Assembly: GCA_963711495.1 (NCBI GenBank) | Contig: CAVQEK010000013.1 | Coordinates: forward strand, 62,001-126,000 | Length of the DNA stretch: 64,000 nt | Source of the DNA: CAVQEK01 sp963711495 | GTDB lineage: Bacteria; Bacteroidota; Bacteroidia; Cytophagales; Cyclobacteriaceae | Reading direction: 5' to 3' | Shown: positions 17,218 to 26,891 of the stretch, piece by piece | How positions within the stretch are numbered: position 1 is the first letter of the stretch | How the letters are laid out: each line of letters begins with the position of its first letter | The notes under the pieces: generated by a model | Database searches by the model: none | What the model was told of the DNA's origin: nothing | Seen by the model: only the letters and a program-made list of their open reading frames with translations | Made by a program: the position numbers and the translations under genes

Positions 17218-18228
17218 TTGGAGAAAATTTTCATTTCAGGGGCAGCAGGTTTTATCGGCTTTCATCTGAGCAAGAGAATGCTGGATGAAGGCTGGAAAGT
17301 TGTCGGCCTTGATAATGTCAATGATTACTATGACGTTCGGCTTAAAGAAGCTCGTCTTAAAATTTTGAAAGAGCACAGAGAATTTACGTTTTATAAAAAT
17401 TCTCTGGAAGATAAAGAGGCGCTGGATCTTATTTTTCGAAGGGAAAAATTTGATTATGTCGTTAATTTGGCAGCCCAGGCGGGAGTGCGGTATTCATTGG
17501 AAAATCCATATGCTTACACTTCCAGTAATATTCAAGGATTTTTAAACATACTGGAAGGTTGCAGGCACTATCCGGTGAAACATTTGATCTATGCATCCTC
17601 AAGTTCTGTATATGGTGCGAATAAAAAGATGCCGTTTTCAGTGCAAGACAATGTGGACCATCCCGTTTCATTGTATGCTGCCACCAAAAAGGCGAATGAG
17701 CTAATGGCTCATACTTATTCGAGCTTGTACAAAATACCGACGACAGGATTGCGTTTTTTTACAGTTTATGGTCCCTGGGGCAGACCCGATATGGCTTTAT
17801 TCCTTTTTACAAAAGCCATCCTTGAAGGAAAGCCCATCAATGTTTTCAATCATGGAAAGATGAAAAGGGACTTCACATTTATTGATGATATCATAGAGGG
17901 AGTTTACCGGCTTGTGACTCACGTGCCGGAGGTGTACCCGGCCTGGGATGGTATGCGACCGGACCCGGCAACCAGTTATGCACCCTATCGAATATTCAAC
18001 ATCGGTAATAATAAGCCGGAGGAATTGTCAGCATTTATATCCATCTTAGAAAAAAAACTGGGAAAAACAGCAAAAAAGAATCTTTGGCCCATGCAGGATG
18101 GAGATGTACCGGCCACCTATGCCGATGTGGATCAATTGATGGAAGCAGTTAATTTCCGGCCAGATACACCACTCGAAGCAGGAATTGGAAAATTTGTGGA
18201 TTGGTATCGTGAATTTTATCAAGCTTAA
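17218..18228 (+). CDS. NAD-dependent nucleotide-sugar epimerase, UDP-glucuronate 4-epimerase type
   Basis: A 336-residue short-chain dehydrogenase/reductase of the extended type. It has the NAD-binding motif GAAGFIG at the N-terminus, the YYDVRLKEARLKIL segment typical of UDP-glucuronate/galacturonate 4-epimerases such as CapI, SSSSVYG, the catalytic YAATKK and GLRFFTVYGPWGRPDMALF. It would make UDP-galacturonate for the polysaccharide built by the genes downstream. I start it at TTG 17218, just before the Rossmann strand, because a -7 element lies between this codon and the upstream ATG 17155. It is the first gene of the polysaccharide locus. Confidence 0.88.
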   Translation: MEKIFISGAAGFIGFHLSKRMLDEGWKVVGLDNVNDYYDVRLKEARLKILKEHREFTFYKNSLEDKEALDLIFRREKFDYVVNLAAQAGVRYSLENPYAYTSSNIQGFLNILEGCRHYPVKHLIYASSSSVYGANKKMPFSVQDNVDHPVSLYAATKKANELMAHTYSSLYKIPTTGLRFFTVYGPWGRPDMALFLFTKAILEGKPINVFNHGKMKRDFTFIDDIIEGVYRLVTHVPEVYPAWDGMRPDPATSYAPYRIFNIGNNKPEELSAFISILEKKLGKTAKKNLWPMQDGDVPATYADVDQLMEAVNFRPDTPLEAGIGKFVDWYREFYQA

Positions 18229-18244
18229 TAAAACAACACAACCT

Positions 18245-20962
18245 TTGAAACGGAGTAGACTTTATTGCTTTGCTTTAATAATGATTTTGGTGATAAGCAA
18301 TATATCACTTTTTGCTCAGCAAAAAACCAATCAAAGTTCCAACCAGCAACAATTACAAAATATATCTCCTTCCCAATTAAGCACGATCAATGTCGACAAT
18401 TTGTCAGATGGTCAAATAAGAACATATATGGACCGGGCTGAACAAAGTGGGATGAGTTTGGATGATTTGGAAATGGCTTTGAAAAGTAAGGGGATGCCAC
18501 AATCTGAAATCGATAAATTACGAAACAGAATTGATCAAATAAAATCGAATACCCCACAAGGCGGGGGAACGGGCTTTAATCGGGTTAGAACAAAAGAATC
18601 CACCCCCATAACAGAAGAAAATGTCATCAATACATTGACAGAAGAATATATGACCAGGGAAGAAAAGGAATTAAAAGAAAAACAATCCAAGATCTTTGGT
18701 TATGATCTATTCAATAATCAAAATTTAACTTTCGAGCCCAGTTTGAATATTCCCACTCCAAAGGATTATCAGTTAGGTCCGGGAGATGAAGTGATTATTG
18801 ATGTATGGGGTGCTTCTGAGCAAACCTATCAGGTTACCATTTCACCGGATGGTTTTATTAAAATTCCTAACCTTGGACCAATTTATCTTAATGGCCTGAC
18901 CATTGAAGATGCTACTCAACGGATAAATAACAGACTATCAGAAATCTATGCTGGAATAAAATCAAGAAATGGCAGTCCCCCCAATACATTTACCCAGATT
19001 TCATTAGGACAGGTAAGGACAATAACTGTGCATGTCATCGGTGAAGCACAAAGTCCAGGTACATATCATGTCAGTTCACTGGCAACAGTTGCAAATGTTC
19101 TGTATTTAGCAAATGGACCTAATATTAATGGTTCTCTACGAGACATTGAAATTATACGAAACCACGTTGTAATTGCTTCTGTTGATATCTATGATTTTTT
19201 GCTGAAGGGTGTTTTAAAAAACAATATGCGTTTGGAGGATCGTGATATCATTCGCTTCAAACCTTATTTAAACCGCATAGAAGTACAAGGAGAAGTGAAA
19301 AAAGAAGGCATTTATGAAACAAAAGATAATGAAACTTATGAAGATCTTTTGAGTTTCACAGGTGGATTTACCGAAAATGCCTACACCAAACTGATCAAGG
19401 TGAGCAGAAATGATGGAGATGAAAAAATATTCTTGGATCTTACCAAACCTGAACTTAAAACCACTCATCCAAAAAATGGCGATGAAGTAACGGTTCAAGG
19501 AATTTTAGATCGATATGCTAATCGCGTTCAAATAAGAGGTGCGGTATTCAGAGAAGGAGAATATCAGTTAACAGATAGCCTCACACTCACCAAATTGATT
19601 GATCTTGCAGAAGGATTACGTGGGGATGCTTTTCTTGAACGCGGATCAATATATCGGACTAATAGTGATTATTCTTATTCAGTTGTATCTTTTAATTTAA
19701 GGAATATTTTAAAGGGTTCAGCACAAGATGTTAAACTTCAACGGGAAGACATGGTACAAATACCTTCCATATATGATATAAAGGAGGAGTATTATGTTCA
19801 GATTTTTGGAGAAGTCAAAAATCCCGGAACTTATCCATATTTCCGGGATATGAATACAGAGGATTTAATCCTGCGAGCAGGCGGATTACTGGAATCCGCA
19901 TCAGGCGCTCAGGTTGAAATTGCCCGAAGGATTAGTGATGAACAGGATGATAATAACAGAAAGACTACAGCCGATATATTCACCCTGAATATTGATAAAA
20001 GCTTGAAACTGGAGAAAGACGATTCAAAATTTATATTGAAACCATTTGACCAGATATATATCAGAAAATCACCGGGATATCAACATCAAATAAGCGCCAA
20101 AGCAGAAGGTGAGGTATTGTATCCCGGGCTTTATGTAATTAAAGAAAAAGATGAAAGAATATCCGATTTAGTTAAAAGGGCGGGAGGCTTAACAAAAGAA
20201 GGATATGCTAAAGGAGCAACTTTAATACGAAGAACAGAATTTAATCCCCCCCCCACAGATGAACAGGTGAGGCTAAAAAATTTGAGTGATTTATATAATC
20301 ATGTTAAAAAAGAAACAAGTGAAAATGAATTTGTGATTGGGACAGAGGCGGAATTACTACAACAAAAAAGATTAAAAAAAGTTGATGATCAGCTCAAACA
20401 ATACGATAAAGCTGAGGATGCAGAAATCGGAAGGGAGGCCATTCGTATTCGAAGAGAGAGACTGAATGAATTACTTAAAAACGACACACTAAATAGCAAT
20501 GTCACTAATGCCCAGGCACTTCAGTTTGAAACGATTGGAATAGACTTGGAAAAGATCCTCGTGAATCCGGGTTCAAAATTTGACATAATTTTACAGGATG
20601 GGGATATCTTAACGATTCCTAAACAATTGCAGACCGTGAGAATGAGAGGTGAATTTCTATACCCAATAACTGTTCGGTATGATCAAAGGCTAAATTTCAG
20701 GAATTACATTTCAAAAGCCGGAGGTTTCACGGAAAATGCGCGACGAAGCAAAGCATATGTTTTATATGCCAATGGTGCTGTAGATCGAACCAAAAATATA
20801 TTATTCTGGAATAATTATCCAAAAATTGAACCGGGAGCAGAAATCATTGTGCCTAAGAAGCCAGAAAGATCGAAACTGAGTGCCCAAGCGTGGATAGGCA
20901 TTGGTACATCAATGGCTACATTAGCACTGACAGTTATTACAATATTAAACAGTGTAAAATAA
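18245..20962 (+). CDS. outer-membrane polysaccharide export protein with multiple SLBB domains (Wza-like)
   Basis: A 905-residue export protein. From TTG 18245 it begins with a normal signal peptide (CFALIMILVISNISLFAQ), directly after the epimerase stop. A polysaccharide-export domain (GPGDEVIIDVWG near residue 180) is followed by about six SLBB repeats, recognisable by elements such as VIGEAQSPGTYHV, VQGEVKKEGIYE, IRGAVFREGEYQL, IFGEVKNPGTYPY, AEGEVLYPGLYVI and MRGEFLYPITVRY. A membrane segment closes the protein (WIGIGTSMATLALTVI). Wza-type proteins form the outer-membrane exit channel for capsule or exopolysaccharide. The gene contains a nine-C tract at 20246-20254 coding for three prolines. 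Confidence 0.9.
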   Translation: MKRSRLYCFALIMILVISNISLFAQQKTNQSSNQQQLQNISPSQLSTINVDNLSDGQIRTYMDRAEQSGMSLDDLEMALKSKGMPQSEIDKLRNRIDQIKSNTPQGGGTGFNRVRTKESTPITEENVINTLTEEYMTREEKELKEKQSKIFGYDLFNNQNLTFEPSLNIPTPKDYQLGPGDEVIIDVWGASEQTYQVTISPDGFIKIPNLGPIYLNGLTIEDATQRINNRLSEIYAGIKSRNGSPPNTFTQISLGQVRTITVHVIGEAQSPGTYHVSSLATVANVLYLANGPNINGSLRDIEIIRNHVVIASVDIYDFLLKGVLKNNMRLEDRDIIRFKPYLNRIEVQGEVKKEGIYETKDNETYEDLLSFTGGFTENAYTKLIKVSRNDGDEKIFLDLTKPELKTTHPKNGDEVTVQGILDRYANRVQIRGAVFREGEYQLTDSLTLTKLIDLAEGLRGDAFLERGSIYRTNSDYSYSVVSFNLRNILKGSAQDVKLQREDMVQIPSIYDIKEEYYVQIFGEVKNPGTYPYFRDMNTEDLILRAGGLLESASGAQVEIARRISDEQDDNNRKTTADIFTLNIDKSLKLEKDDSKFILKPFDQIYIRKSPGYQHQISAKAEGEVLYPGLYVIKEKDERISDLVKRAGGLTKEGYAKGATLIRRTEFNPPPTDEQVRLKNLSDLYNHVKKETSENEFVIGTEAELLQQKRLKKVDDQLKQYDKAEDAEIGREAIRIRRERLNELLKNDTLNSNVTNAQALQFETIGIDLEKILVNPGSKFDIILQDGDILTIPKQLQTVRMRGEFLYPITVRYDQRLNFRNYISKAGGFTENARRSKAYVLYANGAVDRTKNILFWNNYPKIEPGAEIIVPKKPERSKLSAQAWIGIGTSMATLALTVITILNSVK
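20246..20254 (+). repeat. poly-C tract (nine C) inside the SLBB export gene
   Basis: Nine consecutive C bases lie inside an AT-rich gene and encode Pro-Pro-Pro. A change of one unit would shift the frame and end the protein about 230 residues early. Such tracts can slip during replication. Confidence 0.9.
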
Positions 20963-20990
20963 CCGTAAGGCTACTTCATAATTAAAAAAA

Positions 20991-22223
20991 GTGGAGAACG
21001 AAGAAATACATTCGGTTAAAAAGAGGGATCAGTCTAATCAATCTGTCAATGAAAATGTTTCATCGCCCAATTATTCAACTGATGAAGATGAAATAGATTT
21101 GAGAGAGATATTTCTTTATGTTAAAAATAATAGTCAAAAAATAATAAAAATTACAATTGCTTTTTTTCTTCTAGGCGTATTGGTTGCAATTTTTAGCCCC
21201 GTTGAATATACAGCATCAGTTAAATTACTGCCTCAAAAAAATAGTATTGGAAATAATGCGGCTAAGGGATTATTACAATCTTTTGGATTAGGCAATGTTT
21301 TTTCAAGTGCCAGTGATAATATGGAAACCTTAAGTCCAACACTCTATCCAGATGTAGTAAAAAGCACACCATTTATGACTAGGTTGATCGATCAAAAAGT
21401 ATATTTTTCTAACTTGGACACTGCAATTACAATTAATAATTATTTTCAAGCATTTTACCATGCCGGATTTTTAAAGCAATTGAGAAAATATACGATTGGT
21501 TTGCCCTCTTTAATTATTCGATGGACCACAGGTCCTAATAAAAACGCCAAGTTACCGGTGAGCATATATGAATTGGAAAAAAATACCGGTTATTTTGGGG
21601 GAATGGAAGATTCAATCCATAATTCAACTGAAAAGTTGAGAACGCTTAATAGAGCCGAATTATCAGTCATTGGTAAACTTTCAAAAAGAATTGAAATTAA
21701 TAATTCAGGTGAAACCATCGAATTGACAGTGAAGATGCCTGACCCTGTAGCAGCTGCATTCCTTACTCAAAAAGCTGTTGATTACCTCACAGAATATATA
21801 ACTGATTATAAAATCAGTAAAGTAAAATTAAATTTGGAATTCATAAGAGATAGATATGATGATTCCAGAAAACAATTTGTTGAAGCACAATCGAACTTAG
21901 CAAAATTCAGGGATGAGCATTTGAATATTAATACTGCCAGTGCACGTTCAGAGGAACAACGACTTCAGGCTGAATATGATTTGGCCTATAATTTATATAA
22001 AAGTTTAGCCCAACAGTTGGAACAGGCAAAAATCCAGGTGCAGGAAGAAACGCCTGCCTTTAATGTGTTGGAACCAGTGCAAATACCCATTGAAAAAAGC
22101 GAGCCTAACGTGATTAAAATATTGGCATTGTTTGTGTTTTTGGGGGTTTTCGTTGGGATAGGTTACCTTATATTGGAAAATATTTTGGGAAATTTCAAGG
22201 CAGCCAACCCCAAGGACTATTAA
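20991..22223 (+). CDS. Wzz-like polysaccharide chain-length determinant
   Basis: A 410-residue inner-membrane protein of the Wzz/PCP family. A polar N-terminus with DEIDLREIFLYV precedes the first membrane helix (IIKITIAFFLLGVLVAIFSP, about residues 49-68), then SVKLLPQ. A long periplasmic coiled region contains KVKLNLEFIRDRYDDSRKQF, and the second helix is near the C-terminus (ILALFVFLGVFVGIGYLI). These proteins set chain length in Wzx/Wzy systems. There is no attached tyrosine kinase domain. The start is GTG at 20991, 28 bases after the export gene. Confidence 0.85.
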   Translation: MENEEIHSVKKRDQSNQSVNENVSSPNYSTDEDEIDLREIFLYVKNNSQKIIKITIAFFLLGVLVAIFSPVEYTASVKLLPQKNSIGNNAAKGLLQSFGLGNVFSSASDNMETLSPTLYPDVVKSTPFMTRLIDQKVYFSNLDTAITINNYFQAFYHAGFLKQLRKYTIGLPSLIIRWTTGPNKNAKLPVSIYELEKNTGYFGGMEDSIHNSTEKLRTLNRAELSVIGKLSKRIEINNSGETIELTVKMPDPVAAAFLTQKAVDYLTEYITDYKISKVKLNLEFIRDRYDDSRKQFVEAQSNLAKFRDEHLNINTASARSEEQRLQAEYDLAYNLYKSLAQQLEQAKIQVQEETPAFNVLEPVQIPIEKSEPNVIKILALFVFLGVFVGIGYLILENILGNFKAANPKDY

Positions 22224-22334
22224 TATAAAAATGCAATATTGTCCAGAGTCAGCAATACTCTCAATATAAAAGAAGACCAGTGGTCACATATTAGCCCAGG
22301 GAATATTTAGAAGTGCCGACGTCATGTTTTTTCA

Positions 22335-23750
22335 ATGCTAAAGAAATTTTTTTCGAGTTCGGTTATTTATGGATTCGCTCCCCACATTTCCAAAATTGCG
22401 GGTTTTTTCGTCCTGCCGATTATCACCAAGGACCTCACAGATTTTGACTACGGCGTTGCTGGGATAATCAGTGCATTTACGGGCGCTTTATCTGTATTGT
22501 CCTCCCTAGGGCTTCGCGTAGTATTGGCCAATTCCTACTTCAAGTCGCCTTCACAATACAAATGGATATGGCGTCAAATCTATGGATTTTTGAGTTTGTG
22601 GATGATTCCCTATGCCTTCATCATCTCAGCTGTGATCTATTTTGTGGTACCTGAAGGTGCCAGGTCGAACACATGGGAAATTATTTTACTTAACATGCTC
22701 CCAATTGTTTTCTTTGGACAAACCGAAGCCATTTGTTCCACCTATTATCAACTCAAGCAGCAAGCACTTCAAATAGGGTTACGGACTGCAATTTTTGGGG
22801 TGATTGCAGTTTTTTTAAATTTATATACAATCAGCTACTTAAAAATGGGTTATATGGGCTGGTTTTGGACTTCGTTCATCGTTGCTATAATGTCCAACCT
22901 TTCATATTGGGTACCGCTGAACAAAACGCTGGGAATTAAACCAATATTTAATTTTAGAAAGAAGTCCATAGTAAAGTTTTTAAAGATTTCCTTGCCCACC
23001 ATACCTCATTACTACTCTTCCTATTTGTTGGACAGCTCAGACCGGATTGTGATGACTATTTTAAAGATTGGGGCGGGTGACATTGGGAAATATAACTTGG
23101 CCTACAGCTTTGGCAACTACTATCAATCTTTTTCCATGGGTGTTAACAAGGCCATAAGCCCGCTGTTATTGGAGTTCTATAGAAAAGATGAACAGTACAA
23201 AGCCAAAAATTTAATATTTTTGGTCCAATCAATATTTTTTGCCGGTTCCTTTTTGATTTGCCTCTGGCTAAAGGAAGCTTTTTCTCTCCTGATAAAAAAC
23301 GACACCCTAAACAAGATGTACCCGTTGGCCATCATCATTATTATGGGCTATAATTACCGACCAATGTTTGTAGGATCAAACCAGCAGTTTTTTTACCACG
23401 AACGCACCAATATCCTGTGGAGGATTTCATTTGTGGCTGGCATAGGCAATGTCATTTTGAACTTAATAATGATACCCATATTTGGATATGAAGCGGCCGC
23501 CTATACTACTTTTTTTTCATTGCTGTATATGGGTTATGCGGGTTATTTCTACAAGGCATTTAGGGAGGTAGACAAGACCAAATATTATCCCATATTTTGG
23601 ATTTTGATCAGCATTGCCCTCACAGCACTAGTATATGTGGCCGTCGAAATTCCAATAGAATTTAAAATTTTCGTGTCCCTTGCCTTACTGGGTATTTGCG
23701 CCATATTACTGTATAAATACAAGCATATTGTAGAGTCGATCAATGGATAG
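22335..23750 (+). CDS. Wzx-type lipid-linked oligosaccharide flippase
   Basis: A 471-residue protein with about 12-14 membrane helices and the general pattern of the MATE-related polysaccharide flippases: N-terminal SSVIYGFAPHISKIAGF and FVLPIITKDL, a charged central loop, and FLKISLPTIPHYYSSYLLDS before the second half. It would turn undecaprenyl-linked repeat units to the periplasmic side. It overlaps the next gene by 8 bases. From here to about 35 kb the DNA has more G+C than the genes before it. Confidence 0.87.
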   Translation: MLKKFFSSSVIYGFAPHISKIAGFFVLPIITKDLTDFDYGVAGIISAFTGALSVLSSLGLRVVLANSYFKSPSQYKWIWRQIYGFLSLWMIPYAFIISAVIYFVVPEGARSNTWEIILLNMLPIVFFGQTEAICSTYYQLKQQALQIGLRTAIFGVIAVFLNLYTISYLKMGYMGWFWTSFIVAIMSNLSYWVPLNKTLGIKPIFNFRKKSIVKFLKISLPTIPHYYSSYLLDSSDRIVMTILKIGAGDIGKYNLAYSFGNYYQSFSMGVNKAISPLLLEFYRKDEQYKAKNLIFLVQSIFFAGSFLICLWLKEAFSLLIKNDTLNKMYPLAIIIIMGYNYRPMFVGSNQQFFYHERTNILWRISFVAGIGNVILNLIMIPIFGYEAAAYTTFFSLLYMGYAGYFYKAFREVDKTKYYPIFWILISIALTALVYVAVEIPIEFKIFVSLALLGICAILLYKYKHIVESING

Positions 23751-25236
23751 GAGCGCACTACTGGATTTTTTGAACAAAATTGAAATGGAATACTCCGTAT
23801 TGGATTGGCAAATAAATGGCATACTAATTTGGCCGATATTGCGGATCAGGATATATTTGACGGCCACGAATTTTTATGAAAACCTGAAACCTGAAGGGAA
23901 AGCACCAAAGCCCAACCCGGTGAACAGGTTCGTCAGATCAATTATTAGTGGAACACGTTTTTTTGTTGTCCATAAAAAACAAGTAGACTACATTTTTTTA
24001 GAAGCCGATTCCCATAGGGTAAATTACAAAAACCAAAACATCGACCGCTTTTTTGATTTTTTTATAGATGAACAAGAAAAGGCAGGAAAGAACTCCATGA
24101 TGATCAACTACAATAATGTCCATTTGTCCACCAAGCCATATAAGGGAAGACGATTTATAGCGTATGAACCATTGCTGGATTTAATGAAGTTTATATTCAA
24201 GGTCAAGCGGGTTTTTAAAAGAAGGGTCCATAGTTTTAACCTCAAAGGTTACAATAAATTTTATGAGGACGAATTGCTCGCGTTGGAGAAACAATATGGA
24301 ATACGGTTTAACCTAGGCATATCAGATTTAAATGGATTATTTGAATTGATTGCAATCGAAACCAAGCTGGACAACCTTATTATTAAAAGGCTAAAGCCAG
24401 TTTATGTATTTTCGCTGTGCTACTATTCCCTTCGTGTTATGATTTTTAACCAAAATGCGGCAAAAAAAGGTATAGCCACAATTGAACTCCAACACGGCCC
24501 ACAAACAGGCCATCACGCAGCCTACATGCGATGGACAAAAGTCCCAAAGTCTGGATTCCAGACAATGCCAAAATATTTTTGGTGCTGGGAAGGTGATAGC
24601 GTAAGGGAGATAAATCAATGGGCAGTAAACACCGATTATCACCTGGCGTTTAATGGGGGACATCCCTGGATCGAATATTTTAAAGGGGAACAACACGCTG
24701 CCGACCCAATGGAAAAACCAAGGATCCTTGTGACGCTCCAGCCTACAGAAAATGTCCTGCCCGAATTTTTAGTGGAAACCATCAGGATAAGTTATGTCGC
24801 ATATGACTGGTGGATAAGGCTACATCCACGACAAATGAGCCAGCAAAGAGAAATAAAAAAAGTTTTGAAACACCAGGGAGTTCTGGACTTGGTGAATTTT
24901 AATGATGCTACCCAACAACCCCTACCCTTGGTCCTCCGGGATTCAATTATACATATCACACAATATTCCGGAGCAACAATAGAAGCAGCACTCTTAGGTA
25001 TAAAAACCGTTGTTGTTGACCGATTGGGGGAATCATTATTCCAGAAGCAAATAGATGAAGGCAAAGTCACGGTTTTCCTAGAAAAGGACGCCAGCCAATT
25101 ATTGGATTTAATTGCAAAAGAAAAACCAGGAAGAACCAGGAAGCATCGCCCAAAAAATAATTTTTCGGATTATTGTGGGAAAACCATAGCCCAAGTGAAT
25201 GAATTGGAAAAACAGAGCAAAAAACCTTATGTTTAA
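23743..25236 (+). CDS. unrecognised capsule-locus protein, possibly a GT-B glycosyltransferase
   Basis: I cannot place this 497-residue protein in a named family with confidence. It has no signal peptide or clear membrane helix. The middle has IELQHGPQTGHHAAYMRW and FNGGHPW, and the C-terminal part has WIRLHPRQ and YSGATIEAALLGIKTVVVD. This succession resembles the C-terminal nucleotide-binding half of GT-B glycosyltransferases and KpsS/LipB-like capsule proteins. It overlaps the flippase gene by 8 bases and the acetyltransferase gene by 8 bases, so all three are translated from one message. Confidence 0.7.
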   Translation: MDRSALLDFLNKIEMEYSVLDWQINGILIWPILRIRIYLTATNFYENLKPEGKAPKPNPVNRFVRSIISGTRFFVVHKKQVDYIFLEADSHRVNYKNQNIDRFFDFFIDEQEKAGKNSMMINYNNVHLSTKPYKGRRFIAYEPLLDLMKFIFKVKRVFKRRVHSFNLKGYNKFYEDELLALEKQYGIRFNLGISDLNGLFELIAIETKLDNLIIKRLKPVYVFSLCYYSLRVMIFNQNAAKKGIATIELQHGPQTGHHAAYMRWTKVPKSGFQTMPKYFWCWEGDSVREINQWAVNTDYHLAFNGGHPWIEYFKGEQHAADPMEKPRILVTLQPTENVLPEFLVETIRISYVAYDWWIRLHPRQMSQQREIKKVLKHQGVLDLVNFNDATQQPLPLVLRDSIIHITQYSGATIEAALLGIKTVVVDRLGESLFQKQIDEGKVTVFLEKDASQLLDLIAKEKPGRTRKHRPKNNFSDYCGKTIAQVNELEKQSKKPYV

Positions 25237-25915
25237 TCGAATCGCAAAATATTTGGACAACATCAATAGAACCAGGAATAGCCTCGACTTGGAACCTGGA
25301 TCCAAAATCCACGAATCTGCCCAAGTAACGGGGACAACCTGTTCTGGTAAAATTACTATTGGCGAGCAATCCAAAATCCTTTTCTCGACCATATCAGGAG
25401 TAGTGTCCATTGGGAAATTCACTTCCGTCAACGGACCTAACACAGAAATAATGGCCAGGATCAACCCGATTGAAATTGGGTCTTTTTGTTCCATTGCAAG
25501 GAATGTGTCGATCCTGGAAAATAACCATAAAATTTCCAGGACGACGACCTATTTCATAGTACAGAACGTGTTTGGGGAAGCAGTGGAAAACGACGTGGAA
25601 TCGAAAGGCAAAATCAGCATAGGTTCCGATGTTTGGGTCGGCACACAATGCTGTGTATTGTCAGGCGTTTCTATTGGCCACGGTGCAGTAATAGCATCAA
25701 ATAGCGTAGTGGCTGGCGATATTCCACCTTATGCCATAGTGGGCGGCTCACCGGCCAAAGTGATCAAATACCGGTTTAAGGATGACATCATTGAGCACTT
25801 ATTAAAGTTGAAATGGTGGGAATGGGAAATTGAAGAAATCCGACACAACAAGCAATTTCTTACCAATTATCCTAATTTTGACAACATAAAAGGTTCATTC
25901 TCGAATGGGTTATGA
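25229..25915 (+). CDS. hexapeptide-repeat acetyltransferase
   Basis: A 228-residue acyltransferase of the left-handed beta-helix type. Hexapeptide repeats begin near residue 30 (GSKIHESAQVTG) and continue through SIGKFTSVNGPN and IGSDVWVGTQCCVLSGVSIG. The family-typical end is VVAGDIPPYAIVGGSPAKVI. Such enzymes move an acetyl group from acetyl-CoA to a sugar. In this place it probably decorates the polysaccharide repeat unit. I chose ATG 25229, which overlaps the preceding stop, over the upstream ATG 25199 because it removes a non-matching 10-residue extension. Confidence 0.88.
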   Translation: MFNRIAKYLDNINRTRNSLDLEPGSKIHESAQVTGTTCSGKITIGEQSKILFSTISGVVSIGKFTSVNGPNTEIMARINPIEIGSFCSIARNVSILENNHKISRTTTYFIVQNVFGEAVENDVESKGKISIGSDVWVGTQCCVLSGVSIGHGAVIASNSVVAGDIPPYAIVGGSPAKVIKYRFKDDIIEHLLKLKWWEWEIEEIRHNKQFLTNYPNFDNIKGSFSNGL

Positions 25916-26868
25916 GGTGAGTGTTATAATCCCTGTTTATCAGGCAGGTGATTTTCTGGAAGATTCGGTGCGGTCCGCACTCGCCCAGCCGGAAACAGCC
26001 GAAGTCATACTAATAGAGGATGGCTCGAAGGACAATAGTTTGGCACTCTGCAAAAAATTGGCCTCCCAATATAAGCGCGTCAAACTATTTCAGCATCATA
26101 AGGGTAAAAATAAAGGGGCAGCGGCAAGTAGGAACCTGGGCATTTCAAAAGCATCAAAGGAATTTATTGCGTTTTTGGATGCGGATGATTTTTTTGGGGA
26201 GAACAGGTTTGCGGAATCAAAAAGGATTTTAAGTTCAGACCCCTCCGTGGATGGCGTATACGAAGCCACGGGAAGTTATTTTCAAGAAACCAGGAAATAC
26301 GGGCAGCAACTCACCACTTTAAGTGAAATTGTGCCTCCTGAAAATCTGTTTTTTGAAATGGGGCCCATTGGTGAGAAAGAGAAGTTTTACCACTGATGCC
26401 ATTGTGGTAAGGAAGGAAGTATTTGAAAAAATCGGCTTGTTCGATGAAAACCTATCGCTCTCCCAAGACACCCATGTATGGCTGAAAATGGCAGCCAAAT
26501 GCCGTTTGAAACCTGGCAAGATCGATCAGCCGGTAAGTTATAGACGGATACATCCACACAATAGAAGCAGTGACCAGGTCAAAATATTGGATACCAGGCC
26601 ATATTTATATAAGAGCCTGATAAATTGGGCAACCACCAACTCAGTGGACGATAAGAAGACCGGCATCCTACTGGTCAGCTATTTCTGGTCAGTCCATTAT
26701 ATTCTGTCTGCCCGGGGAAAAAAGGCAAGTAGTCCGGGGACCTATCTTAAACATTTATCAAACTTATACCGGGAATTTTCGACATTGAGGCGCCTACCAA
26801 ACATTATCCTTTTCAATTTTTATTTTATCTCCAGCTTACTGAAAAGGTCATGGAAGAAATTAGCCTGA
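25905..26868 (+). pseudogene. GT2 glycosyltransferase gene with one frameshift
   Basis: The first part (25905-26396) is an ordinary GT-A family 2 glycosyltransferase start: VSVIIPVYQAGDFLEDSV, ILIEDGSKDNS, the nucleotide-sugar motif FLDADDFF. The frame then ends early at 26396, while the remainder (TTDAIVVRKEVFEKIGLFDE, then the C-terminus to 26868) is in the next frame. Removing one G from the GGGG at 26360-26363 joins both parts into about 320 residues without internal stop. Either the gene is broken or the base is a sequencing error. It overlaps the acetyltransferase gene by 11 bases. Confidence 0.8.
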
Positions 26869-26891
26869 AAATCCAACCCGTGGAATCCAAA

